Below are positions 4,755 through 10,913 of a DNA stretch of 10,913 bases, piece by piece. The stretch is from Solirubrobacteraceae bacterium (GTDB lineage: Bacteria; Actinomycetota; Thermoleophilia; Solirubrobacterales; Solirubrobacteraceae): NCBI GenBank assembly GCA_019683665.1, contig JADGIB010000107.1, positions 1 through 10,913 on the forward strand, read 5' to 3'. The stretch's first letter is position 1. Every line of letters begins with the position of its first letter. The notes beneath the pieces were generated by a model. The model was given only the letters and a program-made list of their open reading frames with translations. It was not told where the DNA came from and ran no database searches. The position numbers and the translations under genes were made by a program.

Positions 4755-7115
4755 TCACGGCCGCGTGAGCGCGTCCCGGCGCGACGGCCACCAGATCCGC
4801 GGGCCGATGTCGAACACGAGCGCCGGCACGAGGATCGAGCGCACGACGAACGTGTCGAGCAGGACGCCGAAGGCGATGATGAAGCCGAGCTCGGTCAGCA
4901 GCGTCAGCGGCAGCACGCCGAGGACGGCGAACGTGCCGGCCAGGACGATCCCGGCCGAGGTGATGACGCCGCCGGTGACGGCCAGGCCGCGGAGCATCCC
5001 GTCGCGGGTGCCGTGGCGCAGCGCCTCCTCGCGCACGCGCGCCATGAGGAAGATGTTGTAGTCGACGCCGAGCGCGACGAGGAAGATGAACGAGTAGAGC
5101 GGGATCGACGGGTCGCTGCCGGGGAACCCGAAGATCACGTCGAACACGACCGCGCTGACGCCGAGCGCGGCGAGGAACGACATGACGACGGTCGCGACGA
5201 GCAGGACCGGCGCCACGAGCGACCGCAGGAGCACGGCGAGGATGACGAGCACGATCGCCAGCGCGATCGGGATGAGGAGGATCGTGTCGTCGACGGCGGC
5301 CTCGCGCAGGTCGTGCTCGATCGCGCTCGGCCCGCCGACGAGCGCGTCCGGCTCCACGGCGCGCACCGCGTCGCGCAGGCGCGGGACCGTGTCGAACGCG
5401 GCCTGCGAGTACGGGTCGGCGTCGAGGTAGACGGCGAGCTGGACGTCGCGGTCGTCGGCGGCGACCGGCTGCGGCGAGACGTCGGCGACCCCCGGCACCC
5501 CCGCGGCGGCCGCGACGACCGCGTCGACGTCGCCGCCGGCGGACAGGACGACGTCGGTCGGCGCCGCCTGCCCGGGCGGGAACGACCGGGCGATGAGCGC
5601 CTGGCCCTCGACCGACTCGACCGAGCCGCGGAACTGGTTGCTCTGCGTCAGCCCCGACGAGAAGTCCAGCAGGCCGAGCGCCATGACGACGAGCACGGCC
5701 AGGCCGCCGGCGCCGATCAGCCGCGGCCGCCGCGCGACCCACTCGCCGACCGTCCGCCACCAGCCGTGCGTCTCGTCGACGGCGTGCTCGCGCGCGTGCA
5801 TCCGCGCCTCGAAGCGCTCCAGCGGCCCGGCCCGCAGCCGGCGGTACGGACCGACGAGCAGCCCGACGATCGCGGCGACGGCGGCGAGCGCGACGAGCCC
5901 GGCGGCCGGCGACGCCGCGAGCGCGCCGAGCGCGGCGAGCACGCCGACGACCGCGAACGTCGTCACGCCCGGGCCGAGCCGGTCGACGAGCGGCGCCAGG
6001 CCGGGCACGCGCATCGGCGCGTGGTCGGGCGTGCCGCGCCCCTGCGGCCCGTACGGGACGAACGGCCAGAACGGGCGGCGGCCGACGATCGCCAGCAGCG
6101 CCGGCAGGAACGTCAGCATGACGAGCAGCGCGACGCCGATGCCGGTCGCGCCGACCGGCCCCAGGCCCGACGTCCCGTTGACCTTCGCCAGGCTGAGCGA
6201 CAGGAGCGTCGCCATGACCGTCACGCCGGAGGCGAGGATCGCCGGGCCGGCGCGGCGCACGGCGATCGCCATCGCCTCGTGCTTGTCCTGGTGGTGGCGC
6301 AGCTCCTCGCGGTAGCGGGCGACGAGCAGCAGCGCGTAGTCGGTGCCCGCGCCGATGACGAGGATCGACTGGATCGCCGACGTCTGCCCGTTGACGGTCA
6401 CGCCCAGCTCGGTCAGCACCCAGCCGGCGCCGCGCGCGCTCAGCTCGGCGACGACGACGGCCAGGATCGGGAAGAACCAGAAGACCGGGCTGCGGTAGAT
6501 GAGGATGAGCAGGACGATGACGAGCAGCAGCGCGGCGCCGACGAGCGTCGTGTTGATGCCCTCGAAGACCTTGATCGCGTCGGCCGAGAAGCCCGCCGGG
6601 CCGGTGACCTTCACCTCCAGCCCGCCGCCCGGGTCGGAGACGAGCTCGCGGTAGCGGTCGATCGGGTCCAGCAGCTGGCCGGTGTCGCCGGTGTCCTCGG
6701 CCCGGATGACGTTGCCGATCAGCGCGGTCGCGCCGTCGGGGGCCAGCAGGTACGGCGGCGAGGCCTCCGGGTCGACGGGGTTGGCGAACGGGGTCGTGTT
6801 CGAGAACGCGCGCGTCGCCTCGTCGAGCCGCGCGACGTCGTCGACGATCCGCTGCCGGTCGGCGTCGGTCAGGCCGCCGTCGCGGTGGTAGACGATGACG
6901 GTCGGCGCCGTCTCGGCCCCGGCGAGCCGCTCGGTGACGTCGAGGACCGCGGTCGACTCGGCGCTGCCGGGCAGGAACGAGCGCGACTCGTTCTCCTCGG
7001 CGTCGGCGAAGCGGCCCGGGAGGTTCGCGGCCAGCATCGCCACGAGCACGACGATCCAGGCGAAGAAGACGACCCACTTGGCGCGGGGTCCGGTGATCGC
7101 GGAGAGTCGACGCAT
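4755..7115 (-). CDS. MMPL/RND family membrane transporter
   Basis: A 786-residue polytopic inner-membrane protein resembling actinobacterial MMPL exporters (MmpL3, ActII-3 type), which move lipids or small hydrophobic molecules using the proton gradient. It is built as two repeats. Helix 1 is at 14-30, the first extracytoplasmic porter loop at about 35-185, and helices 2-6 at about 187-345. Helix 7 is at 466-484, the second porter loop at 485-608, and helices 8-12 at 611-771. The paired proton-relay motifs are present in both halves: GTDYALLLVARYREE (Asp259-Tyr260) and GVDYNIFLMARVREE (Asp685-Tyr686). An extra pair of hydrophobic segments (about 384-401 and 404-422) lies between helix 6 and helix 7, giving perhaps 14 helices. 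The ATG at 7115 starts a basic MRRLSAITGPRAK leader. It lies 44 bp after the DUF255 gene on the same strand, so co-transcription is possible. The cargo cannot be inferred. Confidence 0.92.
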   Translation of the reverse strand: MRRLSAITGPRAKWVVFFAWIVVLVAMLAANLPGRFADAEENESRSFLPGSAESTAVLDVTERLAGAETAPTVIVYHRDGGLTDADRQRIVDDVARLDEATRAFSNTTPFANPVDPEASPPYLLAPDGATALIGNVIRAEDTGDTGQLLDPIDRYRELVSDPGGGLEVKVTGPAGFSADAIKVFEGINTTLVGAALLLVIVLLILIYRSPVFWFFPILAVVVAELSARGAGWVLTELGVTVNGQTSAIQSILVIGAGTDYALLLVARYREELRHHQDKHEAMAIAVRRAGPAILASGVTVMATLLSLSLAKVNGTSGLGPVGATGIGVALLVMLTFLPALLAIVGRRPFWPFVPYGPQGRGTPDHAPMRVPGLAPLVDRLGPGVTTFAVVGVLAALGALAASPAAGLVALAAVAAIVGLLVGPYRRLRAGPLERFEARMHAREHAVDETHGWWRTVGEWVARRPRLIGAGGLAVLVVMALGLLDFSSGLTQSNQFRGSVESVEGQALIARSFPPGQAAPTDVVLSAGGDVDAVVAAAAGVPGVADVSPQPVAADDRDVQLAVYLDADPYSQAAFDTVPRLRDAVRAVEPDALVGGPSAIEHDLREAAVDDTILLIPIALAIVLVILAVLLRSLVAPVLLVATVVMSFLAALGVSAVVFDVIFGFPGSDPSIPLYSFIFLVALGVDYNIFLMARVREEALRHGTRDGMLRGLAVTGGVITSAGIVLAGTFAVLGVLPLTLLTELGFIIAFGVLLDTFVVRSILVPALVFDIGPRIWWPSRRDALTRP

Positions 7116-7129
7116 CCTGCCGGCGGAGG

Positions 7130-7135
7130 AACCTA
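7130..7135 (-). promoter_or_regulatory. Possible -10 element for the MMPL gene
   Basis: TAGGTT on the minus strand ends 14 nt before the ATG at 7115, fitting TANNNT with a leader of roughly 8 nt. No -35 is visible. A 5-bp stem with a GCGA tetraloop (7136-7149) lies just upstream. Readthrough from the DUF255 gene is an equally good explanation for MMPL expression. Confidence 0.25.
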
Positions 7136-7159
7136 CCCGCTCGCGCGGGGCGCGTCGGC

Positions 7160-9127
7160 TCAGCCGTCGAGCAGGGCGGCGAGCTCGTCCGGGTCGGCGA
7201 CCGGCCGCCGGCAGGCGAAGCGCTCGCAGACGTAGGCGGCGGCGCGGCCGTCGAGCGGCTCGCGGCCGGCGAGCAGCGGCACCTCGTCGCTGGGGCCCGG
7301 GCCGCCGGCGAGCACGATCCGCGGCCGGTAGGCGGCGCGCACGACGTCGAGCAGCGGCTGCGGGCCGGGCCCGACGATCGCGACCTCGCGCGCCGGGCCG
7401 ACCGCCCAGGCGATCGCCTGCAGGAGGTGGCCGAACGCGACCGGGTAGCGGGGCGCGAGCTCGTGGGCGAGCGCGATCGTCGACGCCGCCCAGCGCTCGT
7501 ACTCGGCCTCGCCGGTGAGCGCGTGCAGGCGCAGGAGGCCGAGCGCCGCGCTCGAGGAGCCGGACGGGATCGGGCTGTCCTCGAGGTCGCGGCGGCGGGC
7601 GACGAGCGCCGGCTGGTCGTCGGCGGTCGTGAAGAAGCCGCCCCGCTCGCGGTCGCCGAAGCGGGCGATCGTCGCGTCGGCCAGGTCGCGCGCCGCCGTC
7701 AGCCAGCGCGGCTCCCACGTCGCCTCGTAGAGCCCGACGAGCGCCTCGACGAGGAACGCGTGGTCCTCGAGGTAGCCGGCCAGGCGGGCGTCGCCGTCCT
7801 TGGAGGTGCGCAGCAGCCGCCCGTCGGCGTCGCGGTGGACGGCGAGCAGGAACTCGGCGGCGGTGCGGGCGGCGTCGAGGTAGCGCGCCTCGCGCAGGAC
7901 GGCGCCGGCCTCGGCGAGCGCCGCGATCGCCAGCGCGTTCCACGAGGTCAGGACCTTGTCGTCCAGCGCCGGGCGCACCCGGCGGGCGCGGACCTCGGCC
8001 AGGCGGGCGCGGATGCGCTCGCGCGTCTCGGGATCGGGCTCCGGCCCGCGCGCCTGGAGCACGTTCGCGCCCTCGAAGTTGCCGCGCGCGGTCGCCCCGG
8101 TCCAGGCGATCGCGGCGTCGGCGTCGGGGCCGAGCGCGTCGCGCAGCTCGTCGAGCGTCCACACGTAGAAGCGGCCCTCGACGCCCTCGGAGTCGGCGTC
8201 CAGCGACGACCGGAAGCCGCCGCCGGGGGCGCGCATCTCGGCCAGCATCCAGTCGAGCGTGTCGCGGCACGTCCGCCGCAGGAGCTCGTCGCCGGTCGCC
8301 TGCCACCCGTGCAGGTACGCGCGCGCGAGGAGCGCGTTGTCGTAGAGCATCTTCTCGAAGTGGGGGACCGTCCACGTGCGGTCGACCGCGTAGCGGGCGA
8401 ACCCGCCGCCGACGAGGTCGTGGATGCCGCCGGTCGCCATCGCCCGCAGCGTCGTCGCCGCCATCTCGGTCTCGCCCTGGCCGAGGAGGAAGTCGATCGT
8501 CGAGGCGGCCGGGAACTTCGGGGCGCCGCCCCAGCCGCCGAAGCGCGCGTCGAACGCGGCCCGCAGGTTCTCGACCGCGTGGCGCAGCGTCCCCGCGTGC
8601 GGGGCGTCCGGCGCCGGGCGCAGCGCCGCCGTCTGGGCCAGCCGCTCGCGCAGCCGCCGCGCCTGCTCGCGGACGGCGTCGCGCTGCTGCTCCCACGCCT
8701 CGGCGACCGCGGCCAGCACCTGCGTCCAGCTCGGCTGGTTCATCGCCGGGCGCGGCGGGAAGTACGTCCCGCCGTAGAACGGGACCTGCTCGGGGGTGAG
8801 GAACACGTTCAGCGGCCAGCCGCCGTGGCCGGTCATCGCCTGCACCGCCTCCATGCAGACGGCGTCGACGTCGGGGCGCTCCTCGCGGTCGACCTTCACG
8901 CACACGAAGCGCGCGTTCATGAGCTCGGCGACCTGGGGGTCCTCGAACGACTCGCGCTCCATGACGTGGCACCAGTGGCAGGCCGCGTAGCCGATCGACA
9001 CGAGCAGCGGGCGGTCCAGCTCGCGGGCGCGGCGCAGCGCCTCCTCGCCCCACGGCAGCCAGTCCACGGGGTTGTCGGCGTGCTGGAGCAGGTAGGGCGA
9101 GGTCTCCCCGGCGAGCGCGTTGGCCAT
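7160..9127 (-). CDS. DUF255 thioredoxin-domain protein (YyaL/SSP411-like)
   Basis: A 655-residue protein of a conserved family found from bacteria (Bacillus YyaL) to animals (SPATA20/SSP411), whose biochemical role is not established. Residues 1-160 are the thioredoxin-like domain, opening with ETSPYLLQHADNPVDW. It has the family signature CHWCH (Cys50-His-Trp-Cys53-His), then VKVDREERPDVD, MTGHGGWPLNVFLTP and GGTYFPP. CHWC occupies the place of the thioredoxin CxxC. From about 180 to 560 the chain resembles the alpha/alpha-barrel fold of N-acylglucosamine epimerases and six-hairpin glycosidases (HFEKMLYDNALL, SLDADSEG, LTSWNALAIAAL). The C-terminus carries the family AYVCERFACRRPV stretch. 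No signal peptide or membrane segment is seen, so it is probably cytoplasmic. The ATG at 9127 gives the canonical family start and has no ribosome site. It is divergent from ridA by only 27 bp and followed by an MMPL transporter; no functional link is established. Confidence 0.93.
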   Translation of the reverse strand: MANALAGETSPYLLQHADNPVDWLPWGEEALRRARELDRPLLVSIGYAACHWCHVMERESFEDPQVAELMNARFVCVKVDREERPDVDAVCMEAVQAMTGHGGWPLNVFLTPEQVPFYGGTYFPPRPAMNQPSWTQVLAAVAEAWEQQRDAVREQARRLRERLAQTAALRPAPDAPHAGTLRHAVENLRAAFDARFGGWGGAPKFPAASTIDFLLGQGETEMAATTLRAMATGGIHDLVGGGFARYAVDRTWTVPHFEKMLYDNALLARAYLHGWQATGDELLRRTCRDTLDWMLAEMRAPGGGFRSSLDADSEGVEGRFYVWTLDELRDALGPDADAAIAWTGATARGNFEGANVLQARGPEPDPETRERIRARLAEVRARRVRPALDDKVLTSWNALAIAALAEAGAVLREARYLDAARTAAEFLLAVHRDADGRLLRTSKDGDARLAGYLEDHAFLVEALVGLYEATWEPRWLTAARDLADATIARFGDRERGGFFTTADDQPALVARRRDLEDSPIPSGSSSAALGLLRLHALTGEAEYERWAASTIALAHELAPRYPVAFGHLLQAIAWAVGPAREVAIVGPGPQPLLDVVRAAYRPRIVLAGGPGPSDEVPLLAGREPLDGRAAAYVCERFACRRPVADPDELAALLDG

Positions 9128-9154
9128 GACGGTGACGCTACTTTCCCCTGACCC
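9128..9154. promoter_or_regulatory. 27-bp divergent promoter region, overlapping -10-like boxes
   Basis: Only 27 bp separate the ATG of the DUF255 gene (9127, minus) from the ATG of ridA (9155, plus). TAGCGT (9140-9135, minus) ends 7 nt before the first, and TACTTT (9139-9144, plus) ends 10 nt before the second; the boxes share 2 bp. Neither ATG has a GGAGG-like sequence at 5-12 nt. Both messages therefore look leaderless or nearly so. The -35 regions would fall inside the opposite coding sequence and are not recognisable. Confidence 0.45.
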
Positions 9155-9547
9155 ATGACCGCACACCGCAAGATCGTCACCGCCCTGGACGCCCCGGCCG
9201 CGATCGGCCCCTACTCGCACGCCGTCGCCCACAACGGGGTCCTGTACTGCTCGGGCCAGATCCCGCTCGACCCGGCCTCCGGGGAGGTGGTGGGCGACAC
9301 GCCCGCCGAGCAGGCGCGCCAGTGCCTGAAGAACCTGTCCGCGGTCGTCGCCGCCGCCGGCGCGCAGCTCTCCGACGCGCTGCAGGTGACCGTCTACCTG
9401 ACCGACATGGGCGCGTTCAAGGAGGTCAACGAGGTCTACACCTCGTTCTTCGAGAGCGAGCCGCCCGCGCGGATCGCGATCGCCGTCGCGGCGCTGCCGC
9501 TCGGCGTGCAGGTCGAGATCGCCGCGCTCGTCGCGCTGCCGAGCTGA
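9155..9547 (+). CDS. ridA: RidA family enamine/imine deaminase
   Basis: A 130-residue protein, the normal RidA (YjgF/YER057c/UK114) length. RidA trimers in the cytosol hydrolyse 2-aminoacrylate and 2-aminocrotonate, the reactive products of serine/threonine dehydratases, to 2-oxoacids and ammonia, protecting PLP enzymes. Visible signatures are IGPYSHAV (Tyr20), YCSGQIPLDP (31-40), VTVYLTDM, PPARIAIAVAALP (Arg106, equivalent to E. coli Arg105) and VEIAAL (Glu121, equivalent to Glu120). These residues are the active-site set of true RidA proteins rather than the Arg-less Rid subfamilies. The gene ends 4 nt before the start of threonine ammonia-lyase, the enzyme that makes its substrate, so the pair is almost certainly one transcript. 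The ATG at 9155 gives the family-typical start but has no ribosome site, fitting a leaderless mRNA. Confidence 0.95.
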   Translation: MTAHRKIVTALDAPAAIGPYSHAVAHNGVLYCSGQIPLDPASGEVVGDTPAEQARQCLKNLSAVVAAAGAQLSDALQVTVYLTDMGAFKEVNEVYTSFFESEPPARIAIAVAALPLGVQVEIAALVALPS

Positions 9548-9551
9548 CCGC

Positions 9552-10763
9552 ATGACCGCCGTCACCGCCGCTGACGTCCACCGGGCGCGCGGGGCGGTGG
9601 CGGACGTCGCCTGGCGCACCCCGGTGCTGCCGGCGCTGACGCTGGGCGAGCACGGGCCGGTGCTGCTGAAGGCCGAGTCCCTCCAGCGCACCGGCTCGTT
9701 CAAGCTCCGCGGCGCGCTGGCCAAGCTCGACGCGCTCGGCGACTGCTGCCGCCGCGGCGTCGTCTGCGCCAGCGCCGGCAACCACGCGCAGGCGGTGGCC
9801 GCCGCCGCCCGCGCCCGCGGCGTGCCGTGCGAGGTCGTCATGCCCGCCGGGGCGCCGATCGTCAAGGCCGAGGGGGCCGAGGCGCTCGGCGCGCGGGTGA
9901 TCCTCGCCGGGGAGAGCGTCGAGGCGTGCCTGGCCCAGGCGCGCGAGCGCGCGCAGGAGCGCGGCGAGGTGTTCGTCCACCCGTTCGACGACCCGGACGT
10001 CATCGCCGGGCAGGGGACGATCGGGCTGGAGCTGCTGGAGGACGTCCCCGACCTGGCGCGGGTGATCGTGCCGGTCGGCGGCGGCGGGCTGGCCTCCGGG
10101 GTGGGGCTGGCGATCAAGGCGGCCCGGCCGCAGGTGCAGGTGATCGGCGTCCAGGTCGAGACGTTCCCGGCCGCGCGCGAGTCCCTGCGCGCCGGCCACC
10201 CGGTCGAGCTCGAGCCGCCCGAGGCGACGATCGCCGACGGCATCGCCGTCAAGCGCCCCGGCGACCTGACCCTGTCGATCCTCTCCGAGGTGCTCGACGG
10301 CATCGAGCTCGTCGCCGAGGACGAGGTCGCCGAGGCGATGGTCGCGCTCATGGAGCGGGCCAAGCTCGTCGTCGAGGGGGCCGGCGCGGTCGGCGTCGCC
10401 GCGCTGCGCAGCGGCCGCCTCGCCCCGGCCCCGGGCGGCGCGACCGTCGTCATCGTCAGCGGCGGCAACGTCGACGCCGGGATGCTGGCGACGGTGACCC
10501 GCCGCCAGGAGACGCAGGCCGGCCGGCGGGTCGCGCTCATCACGAAAGTGCCCGACCGGCCCGGCGCGCTCGCGCGGCTGCTCGGCTGCATCGCCGCCGA
10601 GGGCGCGAACCTCGTCGAGGTCGAGCACGTCCGCGAGGGGATCGACCTGCACGTCCGCCAGACCGCCGTCCAGCTCGTGCTCGAGACCCGCGGGCGCGCG
10701 CACGCCGAAGCCGTGCTCGCCGCGATCCGCGGCGCCGGCTACGAGGCGCAGGTCCTGCGCTAG
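9552..10763 (+). CDS. ilvA: Threonine ammonia-lyase with one C-terminal ACT domain
   Basis: A 403-residue PLP enzyme converting threonine to 2-oxobutanoate and ammonia (often also serine to pyruvate). The product feeds isoleucine synthesis or catabolism. The fold-type II catalytic domain (1-320) has the Schiff-base lysine in SFKLRGA (Lys51), SAGNHAQ (74-80), the phosphate-binding PVGGGGL (174-180) and SGGN (303-306). Residues 326-400 form a single ACT-like regulatory domain (VALITKVPDRPGALARLL...). This is the medium, ~400-residue form, shorter than E. coli IlvA with its two regulatory domains. The single ACT domain leaves open whether it is isoleucine-sensitive biosynthetic or degradative; no other branched-chain gene is nearby. 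The ATG at 9552 follows the ridA stop by 4 nt without a clear ribosome site, suggesting translational coupling. Its TAG stop overlaps the stop of a convergent gene. Confidence 0.94.
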   Translation: MTAVTAADVHRARGAVADVAWRTPVLPALTLGEHGPVLLKAESLQRTGSFKLRGALAKLDALGDCCRRGVVCASAGNHAQAVAAAARARGVPCEVVMPAGAPIVKAEGAEALGARVILAGESVEACLAQARERAQERGEVFVHPFDDPDVIAGQGTIGLELLEDVPDLARVIVPVGGGGLASGVGLAIKAARPQVQVIGVQVETFPAARESLRAGHPVELEPPEATIADGIAVKRPGDLTLSILSEVLDGIELVAEDEVAEAMVALMERAKLVVEGAGAVGVAALRSGRLAPAPGGATVVIVSGGNVDAGMLATVTRRQETQAGRRVALITKVPDRPGALARLLGCIAAEGANLVEVEHVREGIDLHVRQTAVQLVLETRGRAHAEAVLAAIRGAGYEAQVLR

Positions 10764-10913
10764 GGGGCCGGGGCGGCGGCCGTCTCGGCCGCGGGCGCGG
10801 GCTGGGCCGCGGCGGGCGTCGCCGGCTCGGCCGTCTCGGGGGTCGTCGTCGCGGGCGCCTCGGCCTCGGGCTGCGGGGCCGGCTCGGCCTCGGCCTGCGG
10901 GGCGCGCTCACGC
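10760..10913 (-). CDS. C-terminal tail of an unidentified Ala/Pro/Glu-rich protein (partial)
   Basis: One minus-strand frame runs from the window edge for 50 codons to a TAG at 10762-10760. It reads RERAPQAEAEPAPQPEAE, then a similar Ala/Pro/Glu/Thr/Gln-rich stretch ending AAAPAP. Nearly every codon ends in G or C, and A appears mainly at second positions (GAG, CAG), as expected for a real frame in this genome. The alternative frames are Arg- or Gly/Ser-rich and do not end at a sensible place. Acidic Ala/Pro tails like this occur on several actinobacterial proteins, including ribosomal and secretion proteins, so I do not assign a function. The stop lies within the palindrome CTAG that also contains the ilvA stop, so the genes converge with a 3-4 bp overlap. 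Confidence 0.6.
   Translation of the reverse strand, partial: RERAPQAEAEPAPQPEAEAPATTTPETAEPATPAAAQPAPAAETAAAPAP

Noticed and set aside
7136..7149. CCCGC/GCGGG stem with a GCGA (GNRA) tetraloop between the DUF255 and MMPL genes
   Set aside because: Only 5 bp, and such stems are expected by chance at this GC content. Not enough to call a terminator or RNA element.
5013..7235. A 740-codon plus-strand frame opposite the MMPL gene
   Set aside because: Composition is Asp/Arg/Glu/Gly-dominated, a mirror of hydrophobic codons on the other strand. No recognisable domain; MMPL motifs on the minus strand are unambiguous.
7160..10591. A 1143-codon minus-strand open frame continuing upstream of the DUF255 gene through ridA and ilvA
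   Set aside because: The part beyond 9127 is antisense to two well-recognised enzymes, has Ser/Arg/Ala-rich low-information sequence, and the family start MANALAGETSPYLL is clearly at 9127. Stops are rare on any strand in DNA this GC-rich.

Overview
The window is very GC-rich DNA (third codon positions are almost all G or C) with tightly packed core-metabolism genes. Leader lengths, codon use and gene types suggest a high-GC Actinomycetota. A Thermoleophilia/Solirubrobacterales-like lineage is my guess from protein flavour, not something the sequence proves. I see no mobile element, CRISPR array, tRNA, rRNA or phage gene.

Layout. (1) Positions 1-2485, minus strand: an operon for the 2-oxoacid (most likely pyruvate) dehydrogenase complex in the order E1-alpha, E1-beta, E2. 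The genes are nearly contiguous or overlap, and E2 is cut by the window edge. (2) Positions 2486-2576: a 91-bp divergent control region. It holds a perfect 10+6+10 inverted repeat that overlaps a plausible promoter for the dehydrogenase operon. (3) Positions 2577-3287, plus: a GntR/FCD (FadR-subfamily) regulator, by position the likely local regulator of the operon. (4) Positions 3366-4703, plus: a type I-alpha-like glutamine synthetase, apparently read from a leaderless or near-leaderless mRNA. (5) Positions 4755-9127, minus: a DUF255 (YyaL/SSP411-like) thioredoxin-fold protein followed by an MMPL/RND-type membrane transporter. A strong GC hairpin separates the transporter from the convergent glnA. 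(6) Positions 9155-10763, plus: ridA and threonine ammonia-lyase as a two-gene unit. RidA removes the reactive enamine/imine made by the lyase. (7) Positions 10760-10913, minus: the Ala/Pro/Glu-rich C-terminal tail of an unidentified gene. Its TAG stop shares a CTAG palindrome with the ilvA stop.

How the genes fit together: most encode central carbon and nitrogen metabolism (pyruvate to acetyl-CoA, ammonia assimilation, threonine deamination with damage control). I do not see a new multi-gene system. The points worth a second look are local: the operator/promoter overlap, a sharp patch of atypical codons inside the regulator, atypical codons in the E1-alpha N-terminus, an extra hydrophobic pair in the transporter, a 27-bp divergent start-to-start gap without ribosome-binding sites, an Ala in place of the known feedback Arg in glutamine synthetase, and the shared stop palindrome.
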